64,000 bases of DNA from Maylandia zebra (taxonomy: Eukaryota > Chordata > Actinopteri > Cichliformes > Cichlidae): NCBI RefSeq assembly GCF_041146795.1, contig NC_135172.1:34457623-34521622 (forward strand), in the 5' to 3' direction. The first letter of the stretch is position 1. Each line of letters opens with the position of its first letter. The translations under genes were made by a program, and so were the position numbers. The notes under the pieces are model-generated. The model saw only the letters and a program-made list of their open reading frames with translations, was not told the origin of the DNA and ran no database searches. Below, in pieces: positions 13,319 through 25,887 of this stretch.

Positions 13319-13601
13319 AGAGGCAGGGTACACCCTGAAGAGGTCTCCAGGCTGTCACAGGGCTCAACACAGAGAAACTGACAATCATTCATACTTAATT
13401 TCACACCTATGGTCAATTTAAAATCACAGATTAACCACACTAACTGCTTGTCTTTGGACTGTGGGAGGAAGCCAGAGCACCCCGAGAGAACCCACACAAA
13501 CACTAACTCCACACAGAAAAGCCAAGGAAGATGGTGGAGTTGAACCCAGGTTCGTCTTACTGTAAGGCAGTTACACTACCTACCAGACCATCATGCTGCC
13601 C
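13319..13601. repeat. Dispersed teleost repeat
   Basis: Begins 'agaggcagggtacaccctga', continues through 'cacacctatggtcaatttaa' and a 'ctttggactgtgggaggaa' segment, and ends with 'gagttgaacccaggttcg' and 'taccagaccatcatgctgcc'. This order of segments is a very common interspersed repeat in bony fish. Partial copies occur at 7240-7545, around the LINE at 20271, at 34728 and at 52736. Class unknown; non-coding. Confidence 0.7.
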
Positions 13602-16600
13602 CTTAAGTCTATGTGTTTGTAGCAATGAAAACATTTTCTTCTGAAAAGATAAAGAAGATATAAATTAATAATGTCTGTGATATATTACAGCTTATCTAAT
13701 AGCATCCTACTAAAACACATCCTCAGTATGGGATTGCTGTTATGGATTATGGATTATGGGTTTGTGCTTTTTATGAGCACCTAATGTCAAATTTAAAAAA
13801 GAAAAGAAAAGAAAGACTTTGGGTCTTCATGACTTTAATGTCATACAGTACTACATCAATTAACATAAACTGGGACAGCCAGAGGTGTCGAGTCAGCTGG
13901 TTTTCTTTTTTGCTGTATTTTGAGGTGTTGATAAAACTTTCCTTCAGTCGTGGGCAGTGAGGATCTTGTGACTGGCACAGTTATTTTCTTGTGTTTGGCA
14001 CATGACTTTAAGTTGTATTCTGCCCTTCTACGCTTTGCCCCATTTGTAATGTCTGTAGCTACTGCAGTTGATGCAGTGACTCTCTAGCATCTTTGTGTTA
14101 ACACTTTATCATGCTCTATTTTCACCTCTGCAAGTAATCAATACTTACTTGCAGATGAAAAGATGTATGTGGTAAAACCTGCATTAAATCATTTTAAGGC
14201 ACTTTGAGGTTATAGCACATTTTCCTTTTGTATTTGGTGTGTAAGTGTAAGTGGTTTATCAAAGAAATTATACTGATGAAATATATCAAAGTGTTAAAGC
14301 CAATATAAGCATATAAAATGCTCCATATATCTTTTGCATTTTCATTTTAAGTGATTCTATTCAATTTTGTTTCAAACTTCCAAGGCATCAATGAACCATA
14401 TTTCCCACCAAGATGGCTGCTTGATTTCATGTTTTTAAAGTCCTGCAACTAATTTTTTTGGAGCTTCAACCCTCCTGAAAGTTGAGCCCAACTTCCAGCT
14501 CTCCTGGAAGTTTCTTGAAATACATTAAAAACTAATTGAGTTGCTAAAGGTATTATTATTACTATGGAGTTCCAATTAAATTTGCTTGTGATGAATATAA
14601 CCCAAACAAACTCATCATATGCATATATGGAAATTGTCTGTGCTCTCTTTTCTTGCCTGTGCATATTTTTCTGCATGAATGAGGAATCCGGTTTATTGAA
14701 TTAATGCCCTAGAATGTTATGATATTCCGCAAGCCCACATTTCCTTTACCACAGCTCACTTTACAGCCACACTGACTACATGAAAGTAAAATCCTGAACT
14801 CTGAGTAGGAAATGTAGAGATAAAGGAAATGTGCTGTGGAAGAAGCAAAGCACAGATCCAAAATCAAAAAGTTAACGATTGACTTTTGACAGATACAAAT
14901 TGTTTCAGCTACCTTTAATTCTAATAGCATAGTCAGAAATATGCATCGATGAATCCTCAGTATTCTTTTAAACAACCAGCAGACATGCACATATATAGCA
15001 CACCCACAAGAGATGGATTCCCTTTTTGTCTTTTCTCACAATCCCTCTAATCCTTCCTGAGGCTCTCACTCACCCCCACCACCACCAATATGATTCACCA
15101 CCAGTTCCTCCTTATGCACACACACAGTCAGAGTTAAATGTGTCACGTAAGAGAAGACGAATAGTAACACCAAACTCAGACAATTTGTCTTGAAACCCTT
15201 GACGCTGTTTTTGATCTGTGGCAGGAATGCAGAGTGAGTCTGGGTCAACATTACAGAGGAGGTGTGGTGGAGAGCGACTCTGTGCAGCATGATCATGTTT
15301 TTTCAATTCAGGCAGAACCATGAAAGATGTCATTTTCCAAATGAACCCGTGGAGCTGGATAGCTAGGTAAAAAAAATCATCTGGATCCAAACAAATGAAT
15401 AGCTGCATAGATATACCTGATGATTATACACTAAGTTGTGTTACTGAATGTTATTTCTCTTTTAGCTCAGTTGATGTCTAATAAGACCTGGGGAAGTATC
15501 TGTTCAGTGCTTAAATTCTGTTTAGCAGTGCAGATATTGCATACTGGGTTTTTTGAGCTTTTCATTTAAAAGCAGGTGTCTGCTACAACTGCTGAAAACC
15601 AAGTTATAGGACAGAGAGAGAAAATAAACCTAGTAAACTGCTAAAAGCCAGGAGAAGGTCACATTCATCATTCAAAAAAACTGTCAACCTGCATGATCAA
15701 CTATGTACATTTAACATCATGTGATACATAACATACTAAATGAACCTTAAAGAATGAGTGTTTGGCCATCTGCCTTCACCAAGGTCAGTAGCATCATTTT
15801 CAATCACAGAGAGGTTTTAAGTACGTGTCATCCAAGATTTGTGTTCTTCACAGGAATATTCTGTATTTCTAATGATTTAATATTATTTCTTTTTACTATA
15901 TGATGAAGTACTTTACACGTCCTAAGGCATTAAAATAGAGCTGAAGTAATGTAAGACCTTTTACTTACTGATGTTACAGTTAATACATGCTATCTCCTTG
16001 ACTGGAGAGCATGAGTTTTAGTGTGCAGTTTAAAGTGTAGGAAGCTCTTGGGGTAGTGCTGTTTCCTTCTCTAAAAATATTACTAACGCAATAGCGTGTG
16101 CTATCTATTTTAATTGGTGTGTGATCTTAGCTGCTGCTGAGCTGCAAGGACCTCATTGTATCCAACGGCCAGTGGCAGAAGTCTTGAGATGAATGTTGTT
16201 AGAACCTGACGGCTCGTATGTGCAAAGCACCTCATTCCATCTTGCTAATGTAAAAGGAAATATGACCAAAGAACTGAAACATCTGTCATCCAATCTATTG
16301 ATCAGGTCCTACAGAGTGTTTGTGGTGAAGATGTTATGGCCTTGCAACTTAAATAATGTGAACTGAGTGGATATATTTTCAAATGGCAAACGGCCATTAA
16401 AAATGGTAGACATTTGGAGCTGTGCTAAACCACTGAACTTCAGAAATAAAGCAATAAAGTTATGCTTTGCGTAATTCATTATAATTTCAAACCTGAAATG
16501 GAAGAATAAATAAAACAGAGTAAGAAAAAAATTAACAAGAAAAATAAAATGAACACAATTCTTACTGTAAGCAGAACAGCACTGTGCTTTGAAGACAACT

Positions 16601-16690
16601 TTAATCTGCTTTTCACCATTGGTTTTTGGCTTGCCTTTCTCTTTAGTAACAAAATCTAAAAAGCCTTTTGTGGATGTGCTCACAAAAAGA
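13602..16690. other. Intergenic DNA, no gene seen
   Basis: No recognisable exon or element. A 124-codon minus-strand frame at 16309-16683 is lysine-rich at its start and then hydrophobic. It matches nothing known to me and adjoins the LINE fragment that follows. Confidence 0.4.
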
Positions 16691-17331
16691 CAAATCCACT
16701 ACAGCTAAACAGACTGGACTTACTGAACGCTAATCCTGATGTTGATGGGGACAGGAAGAGACTGAACAGGGTGATCCGAAGGGCCAGCTCTGTTCTAGGA
16801 TGCCCTCTGGACCCAGTGGAGGTGGTGAGTGACAGGAGAATGGCGGCTAAGCTGTCATCCCTGATGGACAACATCTCCCACCCCATGCAGCAGACTGTGA
16901 CAGCACTGAGCAGCTCCTTCAGTGGGAGACTGCGGCACCCACGGTGTGGGACGGAGAGATTTCGCAGGTCTTTCCTCCCCACTGCTGTCAGACTCCACAA
17001 CAAAGACTTTAACTGAACAAACACACACATCCACACATGTGCAATAACACTAAGTGCAATAATCTTTTCTGGCATCGTTGTATTTTTACTCAGTTGTATA
17101 TAGCATTCGTATTCTATTTTTATCTTATTGTATATTTTTATTCTATTTTATTCTACTGTATATAGTATATTATTTTATTCTATTCTGTACAGCTGTGTAC
17201 TGTATTTATTCTTATTGTATTCTAATTTTTGCGTCATAACTTTTGCACTGTCCACTTCCTGCTGTGACAAAACAAATTTCCCACGTGTGGGACTAATAAA
17301 GGTTATCTTATCTTATCTTATCTTATCTTAT
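16690..17331 (+). mobile_element. LINE 3' fragment with (TTATC)n tail
   Basis: A plus-strand frame around 16720-17014 contains RLNRVIRRASSVLGCPLD and, further on, RFRRSFLPTAVRLHNKDFN before a stop. This is the extreme C-terminal end typical of many fish LINE reverse transcriptase proteins, where the last residues are ...SFLPTAVRL.N. It is followed by a T/A-rich 3' region, the words 'gtgggactaataaaggtta' and tandem TTATC units to about 17331. The clade could not be settled by eye. The copy is strongly 5'-truncated and carries no catalytic motif. Confidence 0.75.
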
Positions 17332-19640
17332 GTTGGTATGTCTAATCAGAACATCTTAAAGCAACACATCACTGACTGTGACTGAGGGAAAAAAAAAGGT
17401 TCATTATTATCTCAGAGTTATTATACAGTCGGCATCACTGGTTTATGGATTTCTTGTTCATACGAGTAGTCTTAAATGACTTAAATGAACTTTCTTGATT
17501 GCGATGGGAATTAAAGTTATTACATAACTATGGGGAGGGTCACAGTGTGTTAGTGAAAGGACTTGTGAGGATGAAAGTTATCAGGAGGGACATATCCCTT
17601 ACTGCCATTTATTTAGCTGTGACCTGTAATTATTAATCTATAGTTACTGCCTCTTGTTTTTGCTTATTTATTTAATTATTTGTTTTGTTATCTTTCAATA
17701 AAGCAAAAACTTGGGCATTAAAGACCTATTGGGTATCTGTACCTGATGCTGAATGTAAGCATTCATGTTTCCTTGTGAATGACACTGAGGGAAAAAGAAA
17801 AAAAATCATTAATGCAATGCAGATGAATGAAAGGTTACATGAAGGCCAAGGTGTTGAAAATAACAAAAACCAGAGAGAAAGCAGTAGAGTTGTGGAACAA
17901 AGTCCTGTGGATTGAACCAAAATTGTAAATCTCTATCAAAATGACAGAAAGAAGAAAGAGTAAGAAAAAAGGATCAACTCATGACCCGAAGCAACACCTC
18001 ATCTGTCAAATATGGTGGTACTTCTGTTACTGAGTGTGTATGGTTTGCTGGTGGAACCTGACATTTATTGATGATTTCAGTGCCGGTGGAAGAAACACGA
18101 ATGCAGTGGTGCAGGAGACTTCTGTGTGCTCAGACTGAACCAAATGCAACAAAACTCAGTGCATGATATCATCAGTAATGGCTGCAAATATAAGCCCAGT
18201 GTAACCAAAGAGGTTTTTTTAGGATGAAGACAAGCAATATCATCAAGTGATCTAGTCAGAAAACATGATTAAATTTATAACAATCAGTAGATAACCATCA
18301 TTTTACAATCTACTTTTACTGAACCGCTAACCCTGTAGAGCCACAAAGGTTGAGGGATGAATATTTGTGGTGTGGACTGTGTTACCAGATGAGTTACCGA
18401 GTGCCAAGTAACATGGAAGAAAAACTTTCATTCTTAGATCGCTTTCATTGTCGCCAGAGTTTCACCGTGACCTTTGAGTTAATATCATTTCCTGCTGTTC
18501 CTCCATCTAGACTCAGCCCAGAACCCGCAATCACTTTTCACTGAGCTCTTGACCATGCTGAGATCAAACTGAACCGCAGCTGGCCTTTAAAGCAACATAG
18601 TGGTCAGCAAAGTGGGTAATTGTTGTCTCATCCATCCTCAGAGTTCTAAAACTATCATAACGGTCTATAAGCCAAATCACTGCTGAATGAAATCAGGTGA
18701 TGCATGTGATAAACAGAGGCGAGTAAATAAAAGCAGCACTGGATTTTTATTCCTTTGACAGTTGCATTTAACTTTGTATTAGCTAAAGTTAAAATTTTGC
18801 TATGTGTGTTGCCCTCGTTTGTTAGTGAAGTCTCGTTAAGACTCAAGCTTTGCTTTTTAATCTCATGGAGAAAACCAGCGGGTGCTTCATAATGATATGG
18901 AGGAAACTTCTCAGTCACAAGGTAGGCCTGCTCAAAAACATCCCCTATTTTATCCTCTTTTGTTTACTCTAATGTTGGACACAACAAAATTAAAATGACT
19001 TCTACGGCGTATTCAATAAAATTTCAAATTATGAAATCATATCAGGAAAGTATTTACTGAGGTCATACAGCAAAAGATTCTATATAGATTGACCTCTATT
19101 TGAACCAGAGGAGTCAACCTCTCCAGGCCATTAGAAAGAATGCAAGTTTAAGGCAGTCCTGCATTGGCTTCATTTTTCAGTCCCAGAAGCTATGTCCATC
19201 TTTTTTCATACTGCCTATGGTTGAATGGAATGTATTTAATGTGTTTGTTGAAAACTGCTGTTCACTAAGTTTCTGCAGCTCTTAAATTAGTGACAATCCT
19301 CTGTAGCTTTGTCACCTCTTTCAAAGTCTTTTGCATATGAATAATTTTACTTACTGGTCCAAAGTGAATTGAAATCTTATGAAAACAAAATTCAAAACTG
19401 TTCTTCAAATTTTCATTTTTAAAAAAGTGATGCGTTTACTGTCACAGAATCTAAATCAGTCCTTTATCCTTAGCTTATTTTCTTTTATGGAAATGAAAGG
19501 GAATAGTTACTTTATTCAAGAGCTTTCAGGGCATTTATCTTGGATGATTTCTCACTCAGTCTTTTAATTTTAGTGGATTTTAATATTTGCTAATACTGTG
19601 GTTCACAGTATGTTTAGAAGATTTGTCCCATCTATCAGCA
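17332..19640. other. Intergenic DNA, no gene seen
   Basis: No recognisable exon, RNA gene or repeat end on either strand. Confidence 0.45.
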
Positions 19641-20130
19641 GAGCCACACAGCAGATCTTGTTTTATTGGCATTTCTGTTAACTTTGAAACTGTTGATATC
19701 TGTATCTCAGGCTATTGCATGTGAGTCTACGCTTCGTGCCACATTCCAGCCACAATCCCTTTCTTGTTTCATTATTCCAGCTGCTTTTACTCTTAAGTTT
19801 CTGTGCCTTCAAAAATCTAGCATAGATGCCTCTTACACAATCAGGCAGTATCTCATGACTCTCTTTAACATGTCTTGCTCCATTATAATCAACAACATAG
19901 CTCCACTTAAATTCCAGAAAACCAACCCTCCTAGCTGAATGAATCTATCTGTGCACTGTTGATTCTGACTCTTGTACTGTTGATGGATACGCTCGACACC
20001 AATTTCCAACTTAGCTTAAAGATAGAACCTTTATTGTCCAAATAGGAAACTGCTCATCATCCTCAGCTTCCAATAACTGTGGCGACCCTCAAGGATCCAT
20101 TTTAGATGCTTTTTTAATTTTCATTTTATA
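19640..20130 (+). mobile_element. Ancient degenerate LINE reverse transcriptase remnant
   Basis: Around 20020-20130 the plus strand encodes DRTFIVQIGN, then CGDPQGSILDAFLIFILYAP. This is a worn version of the [13 protein letters not shown] reverse transcriptase motif preceded by the usual serine-rich loop. Upstream to about 19640 the sequence gives scattered LINE-like peptide pieces in changing frames. The key YADD box is not recovered. This is a much older insertion than the neighbouring LINE at 20271-22082. Confidence 0.55.
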
Positions 20131-20134
20131 TGCT

Positions 20135-20270
20135 CCATCTATGTACTCCAGCTTCCTCTTCCTCCCACAGTGCAAAGACATGTAGTTACTGAGATTTGGG
20201 TTAATTGGTGGTTCTAAAATGCCCGTAGTTGTGAACGTGAGTGTAAATGTCAGCCTGTTTCTCTGTTAAT
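20135..20270. repeat. Left part of a dispersed repeat split by a LINE
   Basis: The segment from 'tactccagcttcctcttcct' through 'gaacgtgagtgtaaatgtca' to 'ctctgtta' is the left half of a common teleost repeat. Its continuation, 'gacgacctgttcacggtgta' followed by 'ccctgcctctcgccc', appears only after the LINE, at about 22085-22140. Confidence 0.65.
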
Positions 20271-22082
20271 TCAATTCAATTTTATTTATATAGCGCCAAA
20301 TCACAACAAAAGTCGCCTCAAGGCGCTTCATAGATACAGAGAAAAACCCAACAATCATATGACCCCCTATGAGCAAGCACTTTGGCGACAGTGGGAAGGA
20401 AAAACTCCCTTTTAACAGGAAGAAACCTCCGGCAGAACCAGGCTCAGGGAGGGGCGGCCATCTGCTGCGACCGGTTGGGGTGAGAGAAGGAAGACAGGAT
20501 AAAGACATGCTGTGGAAGAGAGACAGAGGTTAATAACAGATATGATTCAATGCAGAGAGGTCTGTTAATACATAGTGAGTGAGAAAGGTGACTGGAAAGG
20601 AAAAACTCAATGCATCATGGGAATCCCCCGGCAGCCTACATCTATTGCAGCATAACTAAGGGAGGATTCAGGGTCACCTGGTCCAGCCCTAACTATATGC
20701 TTTAGCAAAAAGGAAAGTTTTAAGCCTAATCTTAAAAGTAGAGATAGTGTCTGTCTCCCGAATCCAAACTGGAAGCTGGTTCCACAGAAGAGGGGCCTGA
20801 AAACTGAAGGCTCTCCCTCCCATTCTACTTTTAAATACTCTAGGAACAACAAGTAGGCCTGCAGAGCGAGAGCGAAGCGCTCTAATAGGGTGATATGGTA
20901 CTACAAGGTCATTAAGATAAGATGGGGCCTGATTATTTAAGACCTTGTATGTGAGGAGCAGGATTTTGAATTCAATTCTGGATTTAACAGGAAGCCAATG
21001 AAGGGAAGCCAAAACAGGAGAAATAGGCTCTCTCTTTCTAGTCCCTGTCAGTACTCTTGCTGCAGCATTTTGGATTAGTTGAAGGCTTTTCAGCGAGTTT
21101 TTTGGACATCCTGATAATAATGAATTACAGTAGTCCAGCCTGGAAGTAATAAATGCATGAACTAGTTTTTCAGCGTCACTCTGAGACAGGATATTTCTAA
21201 TTTTAGAGATGTTGCGCAAATGGAAGAAAGCAGTCTTACATATTTGTTTAATATGTGCGTTGAAGGACATGTCCTGGTCAAAAATGACTCCAAGGTTCCT
21301 CACAGCGTTACTGGAGGCCAAGGTAATGCCATCCAGAGTAAGAATCTGGTTAGATACCATATTTCTAAGATTTTCAGGGCCGAGTACAATAACCTCAGTT
21401 TTATCTGAATTAAGAAGCAGAAAGTTAGCGGCCATCCAGGTCTTTATGTCTTTAAGACATTCCTGCAGTTTAACTAATTGGTGTGTGTCATCTGGCTTCA
21501 TGGACAGATAGAGCTGGGTGTCATCAGCATAGCAGTGAAAATGTATGCTATGTCTTCTAATGATACTGCCTAAGGGAAGCATGTATAATGTAAACAGAAT
21601 TGGTCCTAGCACTGAACCCTGTGGAACTCCATAATTAACCTCAGTGTGTGAAGAGGACTCTCCATTTACATGCACAAACTGGAGTCTATTAGATAGATAT
21701 GATACAAACCACTGCAGCGCAGTACCTGTAATACCTACAGCATGTTCTAATTGCTCTAATAGGATATTATGGTCGACAGTATCGAATGCTGCACTAAGGT
21801 CTAGCAGGACAAGCACAGAGATGAGTCCACTGTCAGAGGCCATAAGAAGATCATTTGTAACCTTCACTAAAGCTGTTTCTGTGCTGTGCTGAGCTCTGAA
21901 ACCTGACTGAAACTCTTCAAATAAACCATTCCTCTGCAGATGATCTGTTAGCTGTTTGACAACTACTCTTTCAAGGATTTTTGATATGAAAGGAAGGTTG
22001 GAGATTGGCCTATAATTAGCTAAGACTGCTGGGTCTAGAGATGGCTTTTTGAGTAAAGGTTTAACTACAGCCAGCTTGTTAG
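20271..22082 (-). mobile_element. CR1/L2-type LINE (Rex1/Maui-like), 5'-truncated
   Basis: The minus strand stays open from about 22080 to the stop at 20689 and encodes most of a reverse transcriptase. In order it shows [30 protein letters not shown], the [13 protein letters not shown] palm motif, [13 protein letters not shown], the catalytic [13 protein letters not shown] box, [21 protein letters not shown] and [11 protein letters not shown]. The 3' region (20271-20688) ends in the 'ggcgctatataaataaaatt' and GAATTGAATT tail familiar from fish Rex1-type elements. The frame is intact but begins inside the reverse transcriptase, so the endonuclease is missing. A short repeated 'tgtta' at both ends is a plausible target duplication. 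It sits inside another repeat, which dates it as younger than that repeat. Confidence 0.88.
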
Positions 22083-22140
22083 TCCCGTGTCAGGTTGACG
22101 ACCTGTTCACGGTGTACCCTGCCTCTCGCCCTGTGTAGCT
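22083..22140. repeat. Right part of the dispersed repeat split by the LINE
   Basis: Continues the repeat whose left half ends at 20270; see that entry. Confidence 0.6.
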
Positions 22141-25100
22141 TCCATCAAGTTTCATTGTTGCTAGAAAAATAGATGCTGTACTTTATGTCCTCCAATTGGG
22201 GAAATGTTCCTAGAAGGTACATAACACAACAGTATAATAAATTGGACACGAATGAAAAGCCAGAAATACAGAATACAAATGAGTGAATTGCTAAAAAAAT
22301 ATAAATTGACTGTTTAGAAAGACTCATTTATCATAAGTACCTGCTGTTCCCCAAAGAGAAAAATAAATAATATGACAACAGTTGGACACAGAACAAACGA
22401 ATCCCTGGATGATGCTGGAAGTACTGAATGCCCTGTACAAAATGTACTTTAGTCAAAATGTTGAATCTTTTTTTTGAACAAATACATTTGTGAGGAACAG
22501 TGTTTATTGACTGAGAGCTAATGAAGTGATGGGCCTCCTGAAAATAAATAAGGATTTTTTTCACCACTGTACACACAGATGGCTTACATAGCTGTGGAAA
22601 AGTAACACTCTTGAATATGTACGTGAGCAGGTTAAAGATCATAATCACTACTGTGAAGGATGGTATTATTAATGTAAAGGGCACCTAGATTAATTCGTTC
22701 GTTAATGATTATGTCCGAATATAATAACTTAACCACATAATTGTGCAAAGGAAGTAGTGATCTAAAGCCTCGGGGTGGGGGTGTTGAGAGGCATTAAACT
22801 ATGTCCTTGTTCTATTGAGGCCAAATCCCTGAAGATGAAGTTATTTCACAATCACAGCCACTGTTATTTCACAGTGTGAGCCTATGGCACAAGAAAAAGC
22901 ATCAACACAAAGACTACCCTGTTTGTTTTATGACATAGACTTAATATAGCCCAGTGGGTCTGCAGCTAATTTATTAAATGTCAAAAATAATCATCACAAA
23001 AAATACGGCATGACTAACAGCACCTTAATTTTGTTCCAAAATAAAGCTTTACTATAATGTAATAAATACAAAACACCAATTTTAAATTAGTACTTTAATT
23101 CCAAAAAACATTTGTTAAAATCTAAATCAGAACTCATCACACTGATCCTCCAGTTTCATTTTTTCACAGTTCATCCTAGGATGAAGATGCAGGGTTACTT
23201 GGATGCACACTTGGATGACGCTTCACACGTTTCTATGCTGCCCTCTGCAGGACAGACACTTTAAGGCAACATGACTTTACAAGTTCTGTTAACAGAGCAG
23301 GCAAAGCACTTCAGATGCATCATTTCTCTGAACCGAAGTGAAAGTTGTCACAGAACAGTAACTGGGATAAGACATTAACGTTGCTAACCAGAACTTTACT
23401 TTTAGAACATGCTTTAACATACAGCATGTGTTTCTAAGCAGCAGGTCAATCATAATGATTTCAAGGGTCATCTCATAAAACAGAGAAGCATCCTGAGACA
23501 AACTCTGACATGCATCTAATTAGAGAAAACACTAGGATTAAAGAATGCTACAGCAGTTCTTCACAGGCATCTTTATAGATTTAAAAAGAATTGTAAGATA
23601 TCAAGTGGTTATTGAAAATTTTACTACAGAAGCTCTGAGAAGCCAGTCAGACAGAAATAAAGAAAAAATCCAGTGATTTTTAAAAGGGTGGTCTATTTCT
23701 TTTTTGTCACTCCTGTGTTAAAGCAACTCATTCTCCTTCCCAAGGCTTCAAATGCAGTCATTTTACACAATACGCACAAAGTGTCCGTTGGCATTGATGT
23801 ACTGACACACTGATTATGGCATTAGTTGGTGGCTGTCGTTCCCAGCTTGTCACATAAGGATGAACAAACTACTCCTTTCACATCTGAATGTACGCGGTAA
23901 GTTTTATTCTTGAATGTAGAGTGTTAATGATGTGAAGGGTCATCTTGTAAAAAGTGTGATCATTCCATAGCAAGTAGTTTTTGATGGTTAGATGTAACCA
24001 GTGGGTGATAGCATTTAGAAAAAAAGCAAAAGCTTAGAAATGTATTTTCTTTTGAAATGTGAAGAAGGAAGTGGAAGACACCGAGCTCTGAAATGTGGCA
24101 CGAACTGCAGTCTCCTGGGTGACAAACTCGTGACTTCTTTCACATCCCCTTTAACCTCAGAAAGCGTATTTTGTCGCCCTTTAAAAGAGGACCCATTATG
24201 TCTCAGCACCTAATATTGCCTCAGCCAGTGCATAAAGGGACAGATGCCAAAAGGACACTTTATGGGTATCTCTGCAGCACTAGCAGTAGTGCTTTATCTG
24301 ACACCTGTGAATGAGAATGTATTGATTTATGACTTAAGAACAGGCAGGAAAAAGAAAAAAAAATGATATTCTATATTTAATATTATTCATATGGGAGAAC
24401 AGATGAAAGAAAACAGACTGTGTTAGAAGGTAAAACTGTTTTGGGGTTTTTGGGTTGTTTTTTTTGTTTTTTTTTTTAATCTGCCCCAAATTCACAATGT
24501 GTTTGTACAGTACGATTTTTGGTCAAGAGGTTGTCCCTGTGTTTTGAATGGAATATAAACTCTTATGTGAGAATGAGTGCAAAGAACAGTAACACTGATG
24601 ACTGTATCAGATAAGAAAAGGTGGTGATTTAGACCCATTTTACTTCAAGTTAAACCCAACAAACCCCTAACGAGCTATGATACATTTCTATCCAAAGGAA
24701 ATTCATAAATGTAATGTTAGAAATGTGCCAACACACAATGTAAGTGCCTCGTGTTTATACTAAATGCTGAAATTAACATGAGGGCCTTTAGTTTTATTTA
24801 TAACATGGAATAGAGATACCTCTAGTGGCCAAAGTTAGTACTGCAAAACACTTTTTCCCCCCCAGTAAAATAACAAATTAAGAAAGATTTCGCTGAAAGA
24901 AATTCCAATTAGTCAAATACAGGAGAGTTAAGACTTTAGATAATGTGCAAAGCCCTCAATTTGCCACGAGGTCTTCTGCACAAAACAGCCTCTATCTTCA
25001 TTAGGATTTTAACAGCCTCCTCCTCTGGTTCACACTTTCTCCACTAATTTCCTTCTCACTTAGAAAATGCAGCATTAGCAAGACTGGTCCTTATCTTCTC

Positions 25101-25567
25101 TTGATCTGAGAGTGAAATGCTAACAAAGGAACGAAGTAAAATACAAAATATCTGGTAAACGATAATGTAACTTTAACCTGCGAAAAGTCGATTTCCAGTT
25201 CTAAAATATAAATTAATCAACAAGGAAGATAACAAATAAATCAGTACCAAGAGTACAGCCCACATGGTTAACGTTGGTTGGAATGGTTATCATGGAATTA
25301 CGTAACAGCTTGTTTAGTCATGCTTCAGTAATGGCTTTGGTATTTACTGTTACGGTCTATCAGAGTCACACTGAGGACAAGGCCATGCTGGGTTTGTTTT
25401 TAAGCTTCATAAGTAGATTTTACAATTCTATAAATCCTAAACATGTCTTGGTATAATATGATAACAATCAATGGTTAGAAAAGGACTTATTTAAGCAACA
25501 ATTCTTAATTCAATTATTACAATCACGTACCCATCTGTAGCTAAAATGATCATGGATATCCATTAAT
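22141..25567. other. Intergenic DNA downstream of SLC25A10, no gene seen
   Basis: No exon or element recognised. Homopolymer-rich sequence (T runs) occurs near 24450-24480. Confidence 0.45.
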
Positions 25568-25573
25568 TTTATT
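25568..25573 (-). terminator. Candidate polyadenylation signal of SLC25A10
   Basis: AATAAA on the minus strand, about 315 nt past the SLC25A10 stop codon. Position is plausible for a 3' UTR end, but other weaker signals may be used. Confidence 0.35.
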
Positions 25574-25887
25574 ATCTGTCATTCTAATAACCCATTACAG
25601 ACCTTTTTGATTAAATCATTTCTAACTAATATCATATCATTAGTATTTATGGATAATCAGAAGAGGATTAGCTCCTTACTGGAAGTTGGTGCTCCAAATA
25701 AAAAAAACAATTTAACTACTAGCTGTAATGTAGAGGTAGAGCTAAAGGAGAGGGAAAGCATACACAAGCCATAACAAACTGTGTGTGTCTTCCTTCCTTC
25801 CCTTCTTTCCTTTGATGAACAGCAGAGTGACTGTGGGTGTAGTGATAGGCAGTAAGGGTGGCTTAAGAGCGGCTGGTCAGAGGGCAA

